This document shows, one piece after another, positions 8,186-15,030 of a stretch of 17,622 nt of DNA. Source of the stretch: CAYRIY01 sp964424335 (lineage in GTDB: Bacteria; Bacillota; Limnochordia; DTU080; RSA5). The translations under genes and the position numbers were made by a program. The stretch spans positions 1 through 17,622 of the forward strand of contig CAYRIY010000079.1 of NCBI GenBank assembly GCA_964424335.1, in the 5' to 3' direction. The first letter of the stretch is position 1. Every line of letters starts with the position of its first letter. The notes under the pieces are model-generated. The model ran no database searches, had not been told where the DNA came from, and worked only from the letters and a program-made list of their open reading frames with translations.

Positions 8186-10441
8186 ATGGATGACGGAAAT
8201 TCTGCGCGCGCACTGTTCGAAAAGGCGCTCGCTCACGACGAAGCACTCATCGAAACATTCGTCAGCGATCTTTCGCTATCGGGATATTTCGGCCGCTCCT
8301 CCGGGGCGGCCATTACAGACCGTAGGCTGATCGTTGTCGACGAGGCGTACGACGGCGGTTTCATCGAGTTTCCGTTTACCGCGATCACGGAGATCAAAGT
8401 TCACACGCTCTACGGAAACAGCGTGCTCAGACTTCGCAAAGCGGACGATTCCAACCGCTACGTCGAAGTGCTGCGGTTTTCCCGCTCGCTCGACGAGGAC
8501 GCCCAAGTCTTTGCCGATCGCGTGCGGGAGCGCCTTGCGGCCAACGAGGACGGCGTCACGGATGCGGCCCCAGGCAAGCCTTCGGGCGAACAGTCCGGCG
8601 GCAAGTGCCGATCGTGTGGCCGGCGTCTCCCCGACGGGCAAACCATCTGCCCGGCTTGCGTCGACAAACGGCGGCTTGCCGTGCGCTCGTTTCGCTATTT
8701 GAGAAAGTACCCGGCCGCGACCGCGCTCTCCTTTGGCGTGACCCTGGCGATTACGGGCCTCCAGCTCATTCCTACCTACCTTACCAAGGTCATGGTGGAC
8801 GACGTCCTCGTTCCCCGCAACCTCGACATGCTGTGGTGGGTGATCACGGCGATCTTGATCGTCCACGGCGTGTTGGCGGTTTTGAACGGAGTACATATCT
8901 ACTCCCTCCACTGGCTCGGCAACCGCGTGATCGTCGACCTCAGGACGGAGATCTACGCCAAGTTGCAACAGCTCACGCTCTCTTTTTACGACAAGCGGCA
9001 GACCGGTTGGATCATGTCGCGGGTGACCAACGACACGAGCTTTCTCCAGCACTTCATGGTGCAGGGCTTGCAGCAGATCATCGTCCACATCCTGATGATC
9101 GCAGGCATCGCCGTCGTGTTGTTCTTGATGAATTGGCAGCTCGCGCTCATGACCCTCATCCCCTTGCCCCTCGTAGCTTTTGGCACCATTTGGTTTTCCC
9201 GCAGAATGCACGGCGTTTACCACCGCATATGGCGGCGGGTTTCCAACATGCACGCGATGCTCGGCGATACGATTCCGGGAATCCGTGTCGTGAAGGCTTT
9301 TACCCGGGAAGCGGGCGAGATCGACCGGTTCGTGGATAAGAACGAGGAAGTGTTCACCGAAAACATGCGGGCGATCTCCATCGCTTCGTACTTCTTTCCC
9401 TCGATGAGCTTTGTGATGGCGATCGGGGCCATCTTGCTCTGGGCGGTGGGCGGCTACCGGGTGATCACGGTGGGCGACCTCCTCCCCGGCGAACTGATCG
9501 CGTTTATCGGTTACACGATGATGCTCTACAACCCGATCCAGGCGCTCAGCCGCTCGAGTGAGCAAGTACAAGGCGCCGTCACCGCGGCGGAGCGGCTCTT
9601 TGAGATCATCGACACCAAGCCGGAGACCGAAGACGACGACGGCAAGCTCGAACTGCCCGAGGTACGGGGCGAGATCGAGTTTCGCAACGTCTCGTTTCAT
9701 TATGAAAAGGGCGATCCGGTTCTCCAGAACGTGAGCTTCACGATCGAGCCGGGACAGATGGTCGGGCTCGTCGGGGCGAGCGGCTCGGGCAAGAGCACCT
9801 TGATCAACTTGATCGCCCGGTTTTACAAGGTGACCGAGGGCGAGGCGCTCGTCGACGGGATCAACATCAACGACGTCAAGCTCTCGTCCTTGCGCAGCCA
9901 GATCGGCATCGTCCTGCAGGAGCCATTCCTGTTTCACGGCACGATCGCCGAAAACATCCGGTACGGCAGGCCCGACGCCAGCTTTGACGAGGTCGTCGAG
10001 GCGGCAAGGCTCGCCAATGCCCACAAGTTCATCATGAACCTGCCCGACGGGTACGACACCCGCATCGGCGAGCGCGGCGTCGGCCTCTCAGGCGGAGAAA
10101 AGCAGCGCATCTCGATCGCCCGCGCCATCTTGAAAAACCCGAGGATCCTCATTCTCGACGAGGCGACCTCGGCGGTCGACACCGAGACCGAGCGGCTGAT
10201 CCAAGAGGCGATCGACCGCCTCACGTCGGGCCGCACGACCATTGCGATCGCACACAGGTTGTCCACCCTGCAAAACGCCGACCGGCTCATCGTCCTGCAG
10301 GATGGAAAAATCGTCGAATCCGGAACCCACGACGAATTGCTCGCGATTCCCGACGGGGTGTTTCGCCGCCTCGTCAACATGCAGCACGAGATCTCCCGTT
10401 CGAGACCGCTGCAGGCAACGCACGCGAGCCAAGGAGGATAG
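8186..10441 (+). CDS. Type I ABC exporter fused to an N-terminal PH-like domain and zinc ribbon
   Basis: The 751-residue protein is a half-transporter (membrane plus ATPase domain in one chain) that should work as a homodimer. Residues 1-118 look like a PH-like fold (GAAITDRRLIVVDEAY at 40-55 is typical). Next comes a charged linker and a zinc ribbon with CxxC pairs at Cys141/Cys144 and Cys155/Cys158. The six-helix membrane domain spans about 175-460. The ATPase has Walker A GASGSGKST (530-538), Q-loop Gln578, signature LSGGE (634-638), Walker B ILILDEA with Asp658-Glu659, and His690; all catalytic residues are present. AGGAGGG at 8174-8180 lies five bases before the ATG. The DUF1854 gene follows on the same strand. 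I recall this kind of exporter and DUF1854 being named 'cyanophycin metabolism-associated' in Proteobacteria, but no cyanophycin gene is visible here. The substrate is unknown. Confidence 0.95.
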   Translation: MDDGNSARALFEKALAHDEALIETFVSDLSLSGYFGRSSGAAITDRRLIVVDEAYDGGFIEFPFTAITEIKVHTLYGNSVLRLRKADDSNRYVEVLRFSRSLDEDAQVFADRVRERLAANEDGVTDAAPGKPSGEQSGGKCRSCGRRLPDGQTICPACVDKRRLAVRSFRYLRKYPAATALSFGVTLAITGLQLIPTYLTKVMVDDVLVPRNLDMLWWVITAILIVHGVLAVLNGVHIYSLHWLGNRVIVDLRTEIYAKLQQLTLSFYDKRQTGWIMSRVTNDTSFLQHFMVQGLQQIIVHILMIAGIAVVLFLMNWQLALMTLIPLPLVAFGTIWFSRRMHGVYHRIWRRVSNMHAMLGDTIPGIRVVKAFTREAGEIDRFVDKNEEVFTENMRAISIASYFFPSMSFVMAIGAILLWAVGGYRVITVGDLLPGELIAFIGYTMMLYNPIQALSRSSEQVQGAVTAAERLFEIIDTKPETEDDDGKLELPEVRGEIEFRNVSFHYEKGDPVLQNVSFTIEPGQMVGLVGASGSGKSTLINLIARFYKVTEGEALVDGININDVKLSSLRSQIGIVLQEPFLFHGTIAENIRYGRPDASFDEVVEAARLANAHKFIMNLPDGYDTRIGERGVGLSGGEKQRISIARAILKNPRILILDEATSAVDTETERLIQEAIDRLTSGRTTIAIAHRLSTLQNADRLIVLQDGKIVESGTHDELLAIPDGVFRRLVNMQHEISRSRPLQATHASQGG

Positions 10442-10453
10442 ATGCTTCTCTAA
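10431..10453 (+). other. Orphan ribosome site and three-codon open frame at the end of the exporter gene
   Basis: The last codons of the exporter contain a perfect AAGGAGG (10431-10437), followed after four bases by ATG CTT CTC TAA (10442-10453). The exporter's TAG directly abuts this ATG. The arrangement is what a tightly coupled downstream gene would need, yet only three codons follow. It may be the relic of an earlier junction with the DUF1854 gene, or a tiny leader peptide. Confidence 0.45.
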
Positions 10454-10503
10454 GTGCACACTGGATTTTCCGATCGGCGCGAGACCGCCGTTGACATAGA
10501 CGG

Positions 10504-10545
10504 ACGATCACTTTGACACGATCACTTTGACACGATCATTCTAGA
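10504..10545 (+). repeat. 14-bp tandem repeats with TTGACA boxes upstream of the DUF1854 gene
   Basis: ACGATCACTTTGAC occurs at 10504-10517 and exactly again at 10518-10531; a third copy at 10532-10545 keeps the first seven bases. The repeat creates TTGACA at 10513-10518 and 10527-10532, and another TTGACA lies at 10491-10496. The possible partners CATTCT (10537-10542) and TTTTAA (10551-10556) are weak -10 boxes at 18-base spacing. The array may serve as a promoter or operator for the downstream gene. Confidence 0.7.
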
Positions 10546-10621
10546 CCGGCTTTTAAACTTGACCAACGATCAACCCTGACAGACGAACCTTTCTCGGGCC
10601 ACGCTTTGGGAGGCGTCGGAC

Positions 10622-11116
10622 ATGGCTACAAAAACCATATCGTCAAAAGAAGTAACGTTGACCCGAGAGTCCTTTGGACTCCTCAAGCTTACGCTCCTTG
10701 AGGAGGGACGCGTGACGGTCGTCCCTCATGTACAGGTGAAAGTCGGTTTCCCGCTGAGCGATGAGTTGGCCGCCGTATCCTTTTGCGACGTGGACGGCGA
10801 AGAGATCGGCGTGCTGACGGACGCCGAAAACCTTGAAGAGAGCTCGGCAAAAGCGCTGAACGATGCGCTGAGCTTCACCTATTTCATCCCGAGGATCACG
10901 GGCGTCGACGAAATCAAAGAAGAGTACGGCGTCACGCGCTGGAAAGTGCAGACGGACCGCGGCCCTCGCACCTTTGAAGTGCAGTCGCGGCACGATATCC
11001 GTCCCGTCGGCCCGGGCCGCTACCTCGTCCGGGACATCGACGGCAACCGGTTTGAGATCAGGGATATTGGCTTGCTCGACCCTGTGAGCAGGGCGAGGCT
11101 CGAAGACGAACTTTAG
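10622..11116 (+). CDS. DUF1854 family protein, partner of the ABC exporter
   Basis: This 164-residue protein has the features of DUF1854: an acidic middle (DVDGEEIGVLTDAENLEESS, 59-78), FIPRITGVDEIKEEYGVTRW (88-107), the strand TDRGPRTFEV and the ending VRDIDGNRFEIRD, which reads as the family's 'D..GNR..I.d' signature. It has no signal peptide, membrane helix or catalytic-looking residues, so a cytosolic accessory role at the exporter is likely. GGGAGG at 10608-10613 lies eight bases before the ATG. It sits 180 bases after the exporter, unusually far for a partner gene, with the 14-bp repeats in between. The pairing with this exporter type is known to me from other genomes; the molecular function is not established. 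Confidence 0.85.
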   Translation: MATKTISSKEVTLTRESFGLLKLTLLEEGRVTVVPHVQVKVGFPLSDELAAVSFCDVDGEEIGVLTDAENLEESSAKALNDALSFTYFIPRITGVDEIKEEYGVTRWKVQTDRGPRTFEVQSRHDIRPVGPGRYLVRDIDGNRFEIRDIGLLDPVSRARLEDEL

Positions 11117-11135
11117 GCTGGGGCAAGAGGGGATC

Positions 11136-11206
11136 TCAACGCAGCGGTTCCTTCAACCGCCGCGAATACCTCAACTGCAGCGAGTCCCTCAACCGCCGCA
11201 CGTCGA
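11136..11206. repeat. Four imperfect 17-18-bp tandem repeats at the 3' end of the LysM gene
   Basis: Each unit begins TCAAC, at 11136, 11153, 11171 and 11189, so the steps are 17, 18 and 18. Units 2 and 4 share TCAACCGCCGC; units 1 and 3 share a GCAGCG core. The stop codon of the LysM gene (11189-11191) is made from the start of unit 4. No hairpin terminator is visible in the short gap between the convergent genes. Confidence 0.7.
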
Positions 11207-12025
11207 AACGAAGCCGCGCATGATCGGCGTGCCGGTCGTGTTGGCTTTGGTATCGACCGGGACGATCAAGAGCTCCGTCTCCTCTGTGGGCGCCGCCGGA
11301 ATCACGGCGGCGCCGCTCCACGTTGGGGGCTGGTTCAAAGGCGCGCTCCTCGACAACACTGCCGAGTACCGCTCGCCTCGGACCTGCAACGACCCGGCGT
11401 ACGAATCAAAAGGCCCCAGGTCGCCAGGTTCGGGTATTCCCACGACCGAAAACAGCACCTCAAAGTGTTCCTCTCCAACAGGTCGGATCACGGCGGCCCC
11501 CGCGGCCTCCACGTCCTTGGGCTCGATGCGGGTCGGCAGGAGCAAGGAGCAACACGGGTAGGCGACGCCGACGATCCTTGGGATGCAAAGCGGTTCGCCC
11601 GGGTACAGGACGTTTGGATCTTGAACCTGAGGGTTGGCGGCGGCGAGTTGTTCGGGTGTCAGGTCAAAGGTCTCTGAAATGGATGCGAATGTATCCCCAA
11701 GCAAGACCGTGTAGACAAAGCCGTCCACCCCTTGCGGACACGACGGCCTGGCTGGGACACAGAGCAATTCGCCGGTCAATATGTTCCTTGGATCATCAAT
11801 CTGCGGATTGGCATGGAGCAGGTCGGATAGGGCGATGCCGAAGCGCTGCGCGATCAAGTACGGCGTGTCGCCTTGCTGCACGCGATAGACAAAGGCCGAG
11901 CATCCGGGGTAGGATCTCGGCGCCTGGTCGGCCTGCAGCCGCGTCGTTCCTCGTCTGGACGCCGGTGCAAAGCCGCCCCGATCGATCCAGGGCGACAGAT
12001 CAAACGACCGCACGCGTGGACCCAT
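11189..12025 (-). CDS. Double-LysM protein with a C-terminal domain of unknown function
   Basis: The 278-residue product contains two LysM domains that bind N-acetylglucosamine in peptidoglycan or chitin: 46-91 (FVYRVQQGDTPYLIAQRFGI ... LLCVP) and 103-148 (FVYTVLLGDTFASISETFDL ... PLCIP). Residues 155-278 form a beta-rich domain that I do not recognise, ending GFVSTCGG. Cysteines recur near the domain borders (Cys42, 89, 96, 147, 158, 159, 276). No signal peptide is visible: the N-terminus is MGPRVRSFDLSPWID. This would suit a spore-coat or spore-cortex protein of the SafA kind, made in the mother cell, but that is inference. AAGGTGG lies about six bases before the ATG. It follows the peroxiredoxin gene on the same strand after a 179-base spacer. 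Confidence 0.85.
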   Translation of the reverse strand: MGPRVRSFDLSPWIDRGGFAPASRRGTTRLQADQAPRSYPGCSAFVYRVQQGDTPYLIAQRFGIALSDLLHANPQIDDPRNILTGELLCVPARPSCPQGVDGFVYTVLLGDTFASISETFDLTPEQLAAANPQVQDPNVLYPGEPLCIPRIVGVAYPCCSLLLPTRIEPKDVEAAGAAVIRPVGEEHFEVLFSVVGIPEPGDLGPFDSYAGSLQVRGERYSAVLSRSAPLNQPPTWSGAAVIPAAPTEETELLIVPVDTKANTTGTPIMRGFVSTCGG

Positions 12026-12138
12026 GCAACGACCACCTTCCGGGAGTGCGCTCCATGGTCATCGTATGCGGTCGTCTCGAGCGTTAATACCGCGTGCCGG
12101 TTCGACGCTCTCGCTTTCATGCCGATAGCAGGCGCGCT

Positions 12139-12208
12139 GATGCGTCACGCTGCATCATGATGGGTCACGTTGCGCCGCGACGCGCCAGGACTCATCATGA
12201 TGCTTCAC
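12139..12208. repeat. 20-bp periodic repeats containing two perfect CATCATGATG palindromes
   Basis: GATGNNTCAC occurs at 12139, 12159 and 12199, and a degraded copy fits at 12179, giving a strict 20-base period. The 10-base palindrome CATCATGATG occurs at 12153-12162 and 12193-12202, exactly 40 bases apart. The array touches the stop codon of the peroxiredoxin gene (12205-12207) and lies upstream of the LysM gene, so it could be a regulatory site with sites on one face of the helix, or simply slippage. Confidence 0.7.
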
Positions 12209-12672
12209 AAAGAGGCGAGCACTTCGTCCGCGTGCCCTTCCACGGAGACGTTCGGAAAGACCCGCTCGATCACGCCATCCGGACCAATGACGAACGTCGT
12301 GCGGAAGACGCCAAAGTACGTCCTCCCAAACATCGTCTTCTCGCCCCAAACCCCAAAGCGCTGGGCGACCTCTCCCCCGTCGTCGGCAAGGAGGGTATAG
12401 GGCAGGTCGTACTTGTCGCAAAAGTTCTTTTGATCCTTAGGCGAATCGGGGCTGATCCCGACGATTTCGACGCCTTTCGCCCGAAACTCAGGCAACTTGT
12501 CCCGAAAAGCTTGCGCCTCTAGCGTGCATCCGGGCGTGTCGGCCTTAGGGTAAAAGAACAGGACGAACCGCTTCCCCTTGAAATCTGAGAGGTTCACATC
12601 CCGCCCATTCTGATCGGGCAACGTAAAAGCTGGAGCCTGGTCGCCGGCGGCCAGACTCGTATCGCTCGACAC
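12205..12672 (-). CDS. bcp: Thioredoxin-dependent thiol peroxidase, PrxQ/Bcp family
   Basis: This 155-residue cytosolic peroxiredoxin reduces H2O2 and organic peroxides with electrons from thioredoxin. The peroxidatic Cys49 is in PKADTPGCT (42-50), with the family motif ALFFYP-like LFFYP just before it and the conserved Arg124 region FRTTFVI further on. The second cysteine five residues after the first, found in E. coli Bcp, is replaced (Gln54). Instead Cys85 lies 36 residues downstream in NFCDKYDLPY, the position used for the resolving cysteine in the alpha-3 subgroup such as Xylella PrxQ. The start is GTG with AAGGAGG eight bases upstream. It begins 27 bases after the TusA-type gene, so it is likely the last gene of the sulfur operon, where peroxide or persulfide defence would make sense. 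Confidence 0.95.
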   Translation of the reverse strand: MSSDTSLAAGDQAPAFTLPDQNGRDVNLSDFKGKRFVLFFYPKADTPGCTLEAQAFRDKLPEFRAKGVEIVGISPDSPKDQKNFCDKYDLPYTLLADDGGEVAQRFGVWGEKTMFGRTYFGVFRTTFVIGPDGVIERVFPNVSVEGHADEVLASL

Positions 12673-12699
12673 ACTCAGCCCCTCCTTAAAGAGCAGACG

Positions 12700-12939
12700 C
12701 TACGCAACCGTCTTTTCGATCTCGATCTTCCACTCGCTCGCATCGGTTTTGGTAACGCCAATCAGCTTGTTCCCGGAGTTTTCCACCCAGCGCGGCACGT
12801 TATCCACCGCAAGCGGGTAGTCAACCCACACGATCAAGCGGTCGCCGACCTGCAGTTCGCCCATTTTCTTACGGGTCTCCGTCAGCGGGTAGGGGCAAAT
12901 CTCACCACGTACGTCAAGTTCATACTCTTTCACTTGCAT
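12700..12939 (-). CDS. TusA/TsuB-type sulfur carrier protein
   Basis: This 79-residue protein has the TusA fold signature: a short strand, then Cys15 in the CPYPL motif (15-19) at the start of a helix, then LQVGDRLIVWVDYPLAVDNVPRW. The cysteine would carry a persulfide sulfur. Its length and the C-terminal strand WKIEIEK fit the YeeD/TsuB branch, which is usually encoded beside the YeeE/TsuA thiosulfate transporter, as it is here. GGGAG at 12944-12948 lies four bases before the ATG. The spacer to the transporter gene is 117 bases and contains a nested inverted repeat. It likely accepts sulfur from thiosulfate taken up by the neighbouring transporter, in step with the cytosolic rhodanese. Confidence 0.94.
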   Translation of the reverse strand: MQVKEYELDVRGEICPYPLTETRKKMGELQVGDRLIVWVDYPLAVDNVPRWVENSGNKLIGVTKTDASEWKIEIEKTVA

Positions 12940-12966
12940 TCATCTCCCTATTGAATATGTCTTTCT

Positions 12967-13018
12967 GGCGCTGTCCAAAGCCTGTGCGACGCCCCGCGTC
13001 ACGCCAATGAACAGCGCC
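12967..13018 (-). other. Nested inverted repeat between the transporter and sulfur-carrier genes
   Basis: GGCGCTGT (12967-12974) and ACAGCGCC (13011-13018) are exact complements. Between them GACGC-CCC-GCGTC forms an inner hairpin that extends by three further pairs after one mismatch. No run of T follows on either strand, so it is not a normal terminator. An RNA stability element or partial processing site that sets the ratio of transporter to carrier would fit. Confidence 0.45.
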
Positions 13019-13056
13019 CTAAGATGTCAGTTTTCACCCCGTGTTGTTGGACGGGT

Positions 13057-14118
13057 TTAAGCCGCGCTTCGCCCGGGGACCAGCGTCCGCCGTACACTCG
13101 TCTTTAGCGAAACCAACCACTTTGGCGGTGCGAACATGATCGTCACGGCCGTCCAGCCACCCAGCACAATCGATACCGTCGTGACCAAACTCGCAACCGA
13201 AAGCACCGACATGCCGGTAAAGCTGTGGCCGATGTTGCACCCGCCGGCAATCTGGGCGCCAAAGCCCATCAATGCACCGCCGATCAGCGAGTGGAGTACC
13301 CGATCAGGCTTTGGCACACGCAGTTTGCGCTCGGCAAAGAGCTTCGCCCCAACGTATGCCCCGATAAACAGGCCGACGAGCAAGAAGGCGCCCCAGTCCA
13401 GGTAGGAGCTGTCTCCTTCGAAAAAGAAGCGAAACCACGCCCGAATCGGACCGGTGATGCTAAGACCAAACGACCGTCCGGTCGCAGTCGACGTGATCCA
13501 TCCGGCGATTCCCACAAGACCGATCACGGCCCCGGTGATCGGCCATGTCCAGCCTTGGCTGTGATACGTCGTCTTTCGCCCTTTCAAGAGCCATAAGCCG
13601 ACGATGAGGACCAACGGAATCGCGACCATCCACGTGTTGACGCCGAGCGCTCCATCGATCGTGGCAGGAGCCCCGTTCACATCGACGCGCACCGTGCGCA
13701 GCGCATCCTGGATCGGGCTCAAAAACCCGACATCCGTGGCGACGGCTGTAATTCCGAACATGATGAACGCCATGAGGGAGCCGAGCATGCCCTCGGAGAC
13801 GCGGTAGCAGGTGCCGCTCGCGCATCCTCCGGCGATCACCATGCCCGTTCCAAAGACAAAGCCCCCGACGATGCTCGCCCCCAGAAAAAACGGCGGGATG
13901 TCGATCGCCTCAAAGTAACCGATCGAACGCAACGCAGTCACGCCGATCAACTGCACGAGGCCTGCGAACGCCCAGGCCCGCAGCAACGTGCTATCCTTGA
14001 CGAAAACGACGTCTCGAAAGGCCGTGTTGACGCAGAAGCGCCCGCGCTGCAGAGCGTATCCAAGGGCAATGCCGACGATGAGTCCAAGAAGCAGCTTTCC
14101 GGTGAAACCGACGATCAC
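13057..14118 (-). CDS. YeeE/YedE-family thiosulfate transporter (TsuA type)
   Basis: The 353-residue integral membrane protein has about nine or ten hydrophobic segments. The conserved cysteines of the family are present: Cys29 in GRFC, Cys99 and Cys104 in GGCASGTCYR, and Cys294 in GGCNIGH. In the studied Spirochaeta TsuA, three such cysteines line the path and relay thiosulfate through S-H...S contacts; the role here follows by homology. The GTG start has GAGGAGG nine bases upstream, formed by the final codons of the rhodanese gene, which ends only 4 bases before it, so the two genes are likely translationally coupled. Downstream is the TusA-type carrier, completing the usual TsuA-TsuB pair. 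Substrate could also be another small sulfur anion. Confidence 0.94.
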   Translation of the reverse strand: MIVGFTGKLLLGLIVGIALGYALQRGRFCVNTAFRDVVFVKDSTLLRAWAFAGLVQLIGVTALRSIGYFEAIDIPPFFLGASIVGGFVFGTGMVIAGGCASGTCYRVSEGMLGSLMAFIMFGITAVATDVGFLSPIQDALRTVRVDVNGAPATIDGALGVNTWMVAIPLVLIVGLWLLKGRKTTYHSQGWTWPITGAVIGLVGIAGWITSTATGRSFGLSITGPIRAWFRFFFEGDSSYLDWGAFLLVGLFIGAYVGAKLFAERKLRVPKPDRVLHSLIGGALMGFGAQIAGGCNIGHSFTGMSVLSVASLVTTVSIVLGGWTAVTIMFAPPKWLVSLKTSVRRTLVPGRSAA

Positions 14119-14122
14119 GGGA

Positions 14123-14941
14123 TCAAACCTCCTCGATTCCCTGTGCCACCGGGAGGTCGTCCCGGTTGCCCCACTCGCTCCACGAGCGCTCGTAAATCTT
14201 GGCGCCGCCGTATCCGAGCGCCTTCATCGCGACGTAAAGATGCGTCGCACGAGGGCCGCTCATACAATAGATGACTTGCTCTTTTTGCGGGTCGATCCCC
14301 GCCTCCTGCAGATGTGTCTCGATCTCCTCCAGCGATTTGAAGGTCGTGTCGGGACGTACGTTTTGCTTCCAATCAAAGCGGATCGCACCCGGGATGCGCC
14401 CGCCACGCTTGGCAAGCGCCAACTCCCCGGTAAACTCCATGGGGTCTCTCGTATCAATGAGCTGTAGGCTCGGGTCGCCGAGGCGAGCGGCGATTTCGTC
14501 CGCGCCAGCCCTCAGTCGTTCTTGCGGCTTTGGTTCGAATGTACGAGGGTCAACCGACGTCGGCTGGTCGTCGACCGAAAAGCCGAGCGACGTCCAGGCT
14601 TCGATCCCGCCGTCCAAAAACGACACGTCAGGGTGGCCGTAATACTCGAGCGCCCAATACACGTAGGAAGCGTCGACGCCGGCGCGTTCGCCGTACACGA
14701 CGACCGGGGTCTCATGATCAATCCCCGCCTGCCCCGCCAGCCGCGCAAACTCGTCAGGAGGCGCCAAGCTTTGCGCCGTCCCTTCGAGCACGACGGCCGT
14801 CGAGAGCGGGAGGTTGACGGCGCCGGGGATGTGCCCGGCAGCGTACCGGCGCGGCGAGCGGGCGTCGACCACCCGAACCGCCTTTCCCGTCTCGCGGGAG
14901 TCATTGAGTAGCGAATGCAACTCTGTTGCACTTATAATCAC
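14123..14941 (-). CDS. Cytosolic two-domain rhodanese (sulfurtransferase)
   Basis: The 272-residue protein has two rhodanese domains, about 1-125 and 135-272. The first is structural: the catalytic loop position reads YGERAG (83-88) with no cysteine. The second carries Cys226 in the loop CMSGPRA (226-232), which would take sulfane sulfur from thiosulfate or 3-mercaptopyruvate. The N-terminal domain keeps the AGHIPGAVNLP motif (35-45) and DGGIEAW (110-116). There is no signal peptide. The GTG start has only a modest GGGGGC upstream. It is the first gene of the minus-strand sulfur operon, read from the promoter at 15002-15030. In context it should pass sulfur from imported thiosulfate to the TusA-type carrier. 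Exact donor preference is unclear from the loop. Confidence 0.94.
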   Translation of the reverse strand: MIISATELHSLLNDSRETGKAVRVVDARSPRRYAAGHIPGAVNLPLSTAVVLEGTAQSLAPPDEFARLAGQAGIDHETPVVVYGERAGVDASYVYWALEYYGHPDVSFLDGGIEAWTSLGFSVDDQPTSVDPRTFEPKPQERLRAGADEIAARLGDPSLQLIDTRDPMEFTGELALAKRGGRIPGAIRFDWKQNVRPDTTFKSLEEIETHLQEAGIDPQKEQVIYCMSGPRATHLYVAMKALGYGGAKIYERSWSEWGNRDDLPVAQGIEEV

Positions 14942-14972
14942 GATTCGAGCCCCCAGAACAAATGACGAGCAG

Positions 14973-14998
14973 TCCGATAAGAATTCGCGAGAATCGGA
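14973..14998. promoter_or_regulatory. Inverted repeat at the transcription start of the minus-strand sulfur operon
   Basis: TCCGAT (14973-14978) and ATCGGA (14993-14998) are exact complements separated by 14 bases and straddle the predicted start near 14995. This is the size and place of a repressor operator, or of a hairpin at the 5' end of the message. Confidence 0.4.
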
Positions 14999-15001
14999 TC
15001 A

Positions 15002-15030
15002 ATGATACCAATCCAACCAAAGCATGTCAA
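15002..15030 (-). promoter_or_regulatory. Near-consensus sigma-A promoter of the rhodanese-transporter-carrier-peroxidase operon
   Basis: Read on the minus strand, TTGACA (plus 15025-15030), a 17-base spacer and TATCAT (plus 15002-15007), with TGG directly before the -10 as an extended -10 element. Transcription would start near 14995, giving a leader of about 54 bases to the GTG at 14941. Confidence 0.8.

Noticed and set aside
8276..10024. 582-codon open frame on the minus strand opposite the exporter
   Set aside because: It mirrors the codon pattern of the GC-rich exporter gene, has no domain resemblance and an Asp/Arg/His-rich composition typical of antisense shadows.
10504..12208. CRISPR array
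   Set aside because: The repeats are 14 to 20 bases, directly adjacent and imperfect, with no unique spacers and no cas genes.
12967..13018. Intrinsic terminator in the sulfur operon
   Set aside because: The stem is split over a long loop and no T tract follows on either strand.
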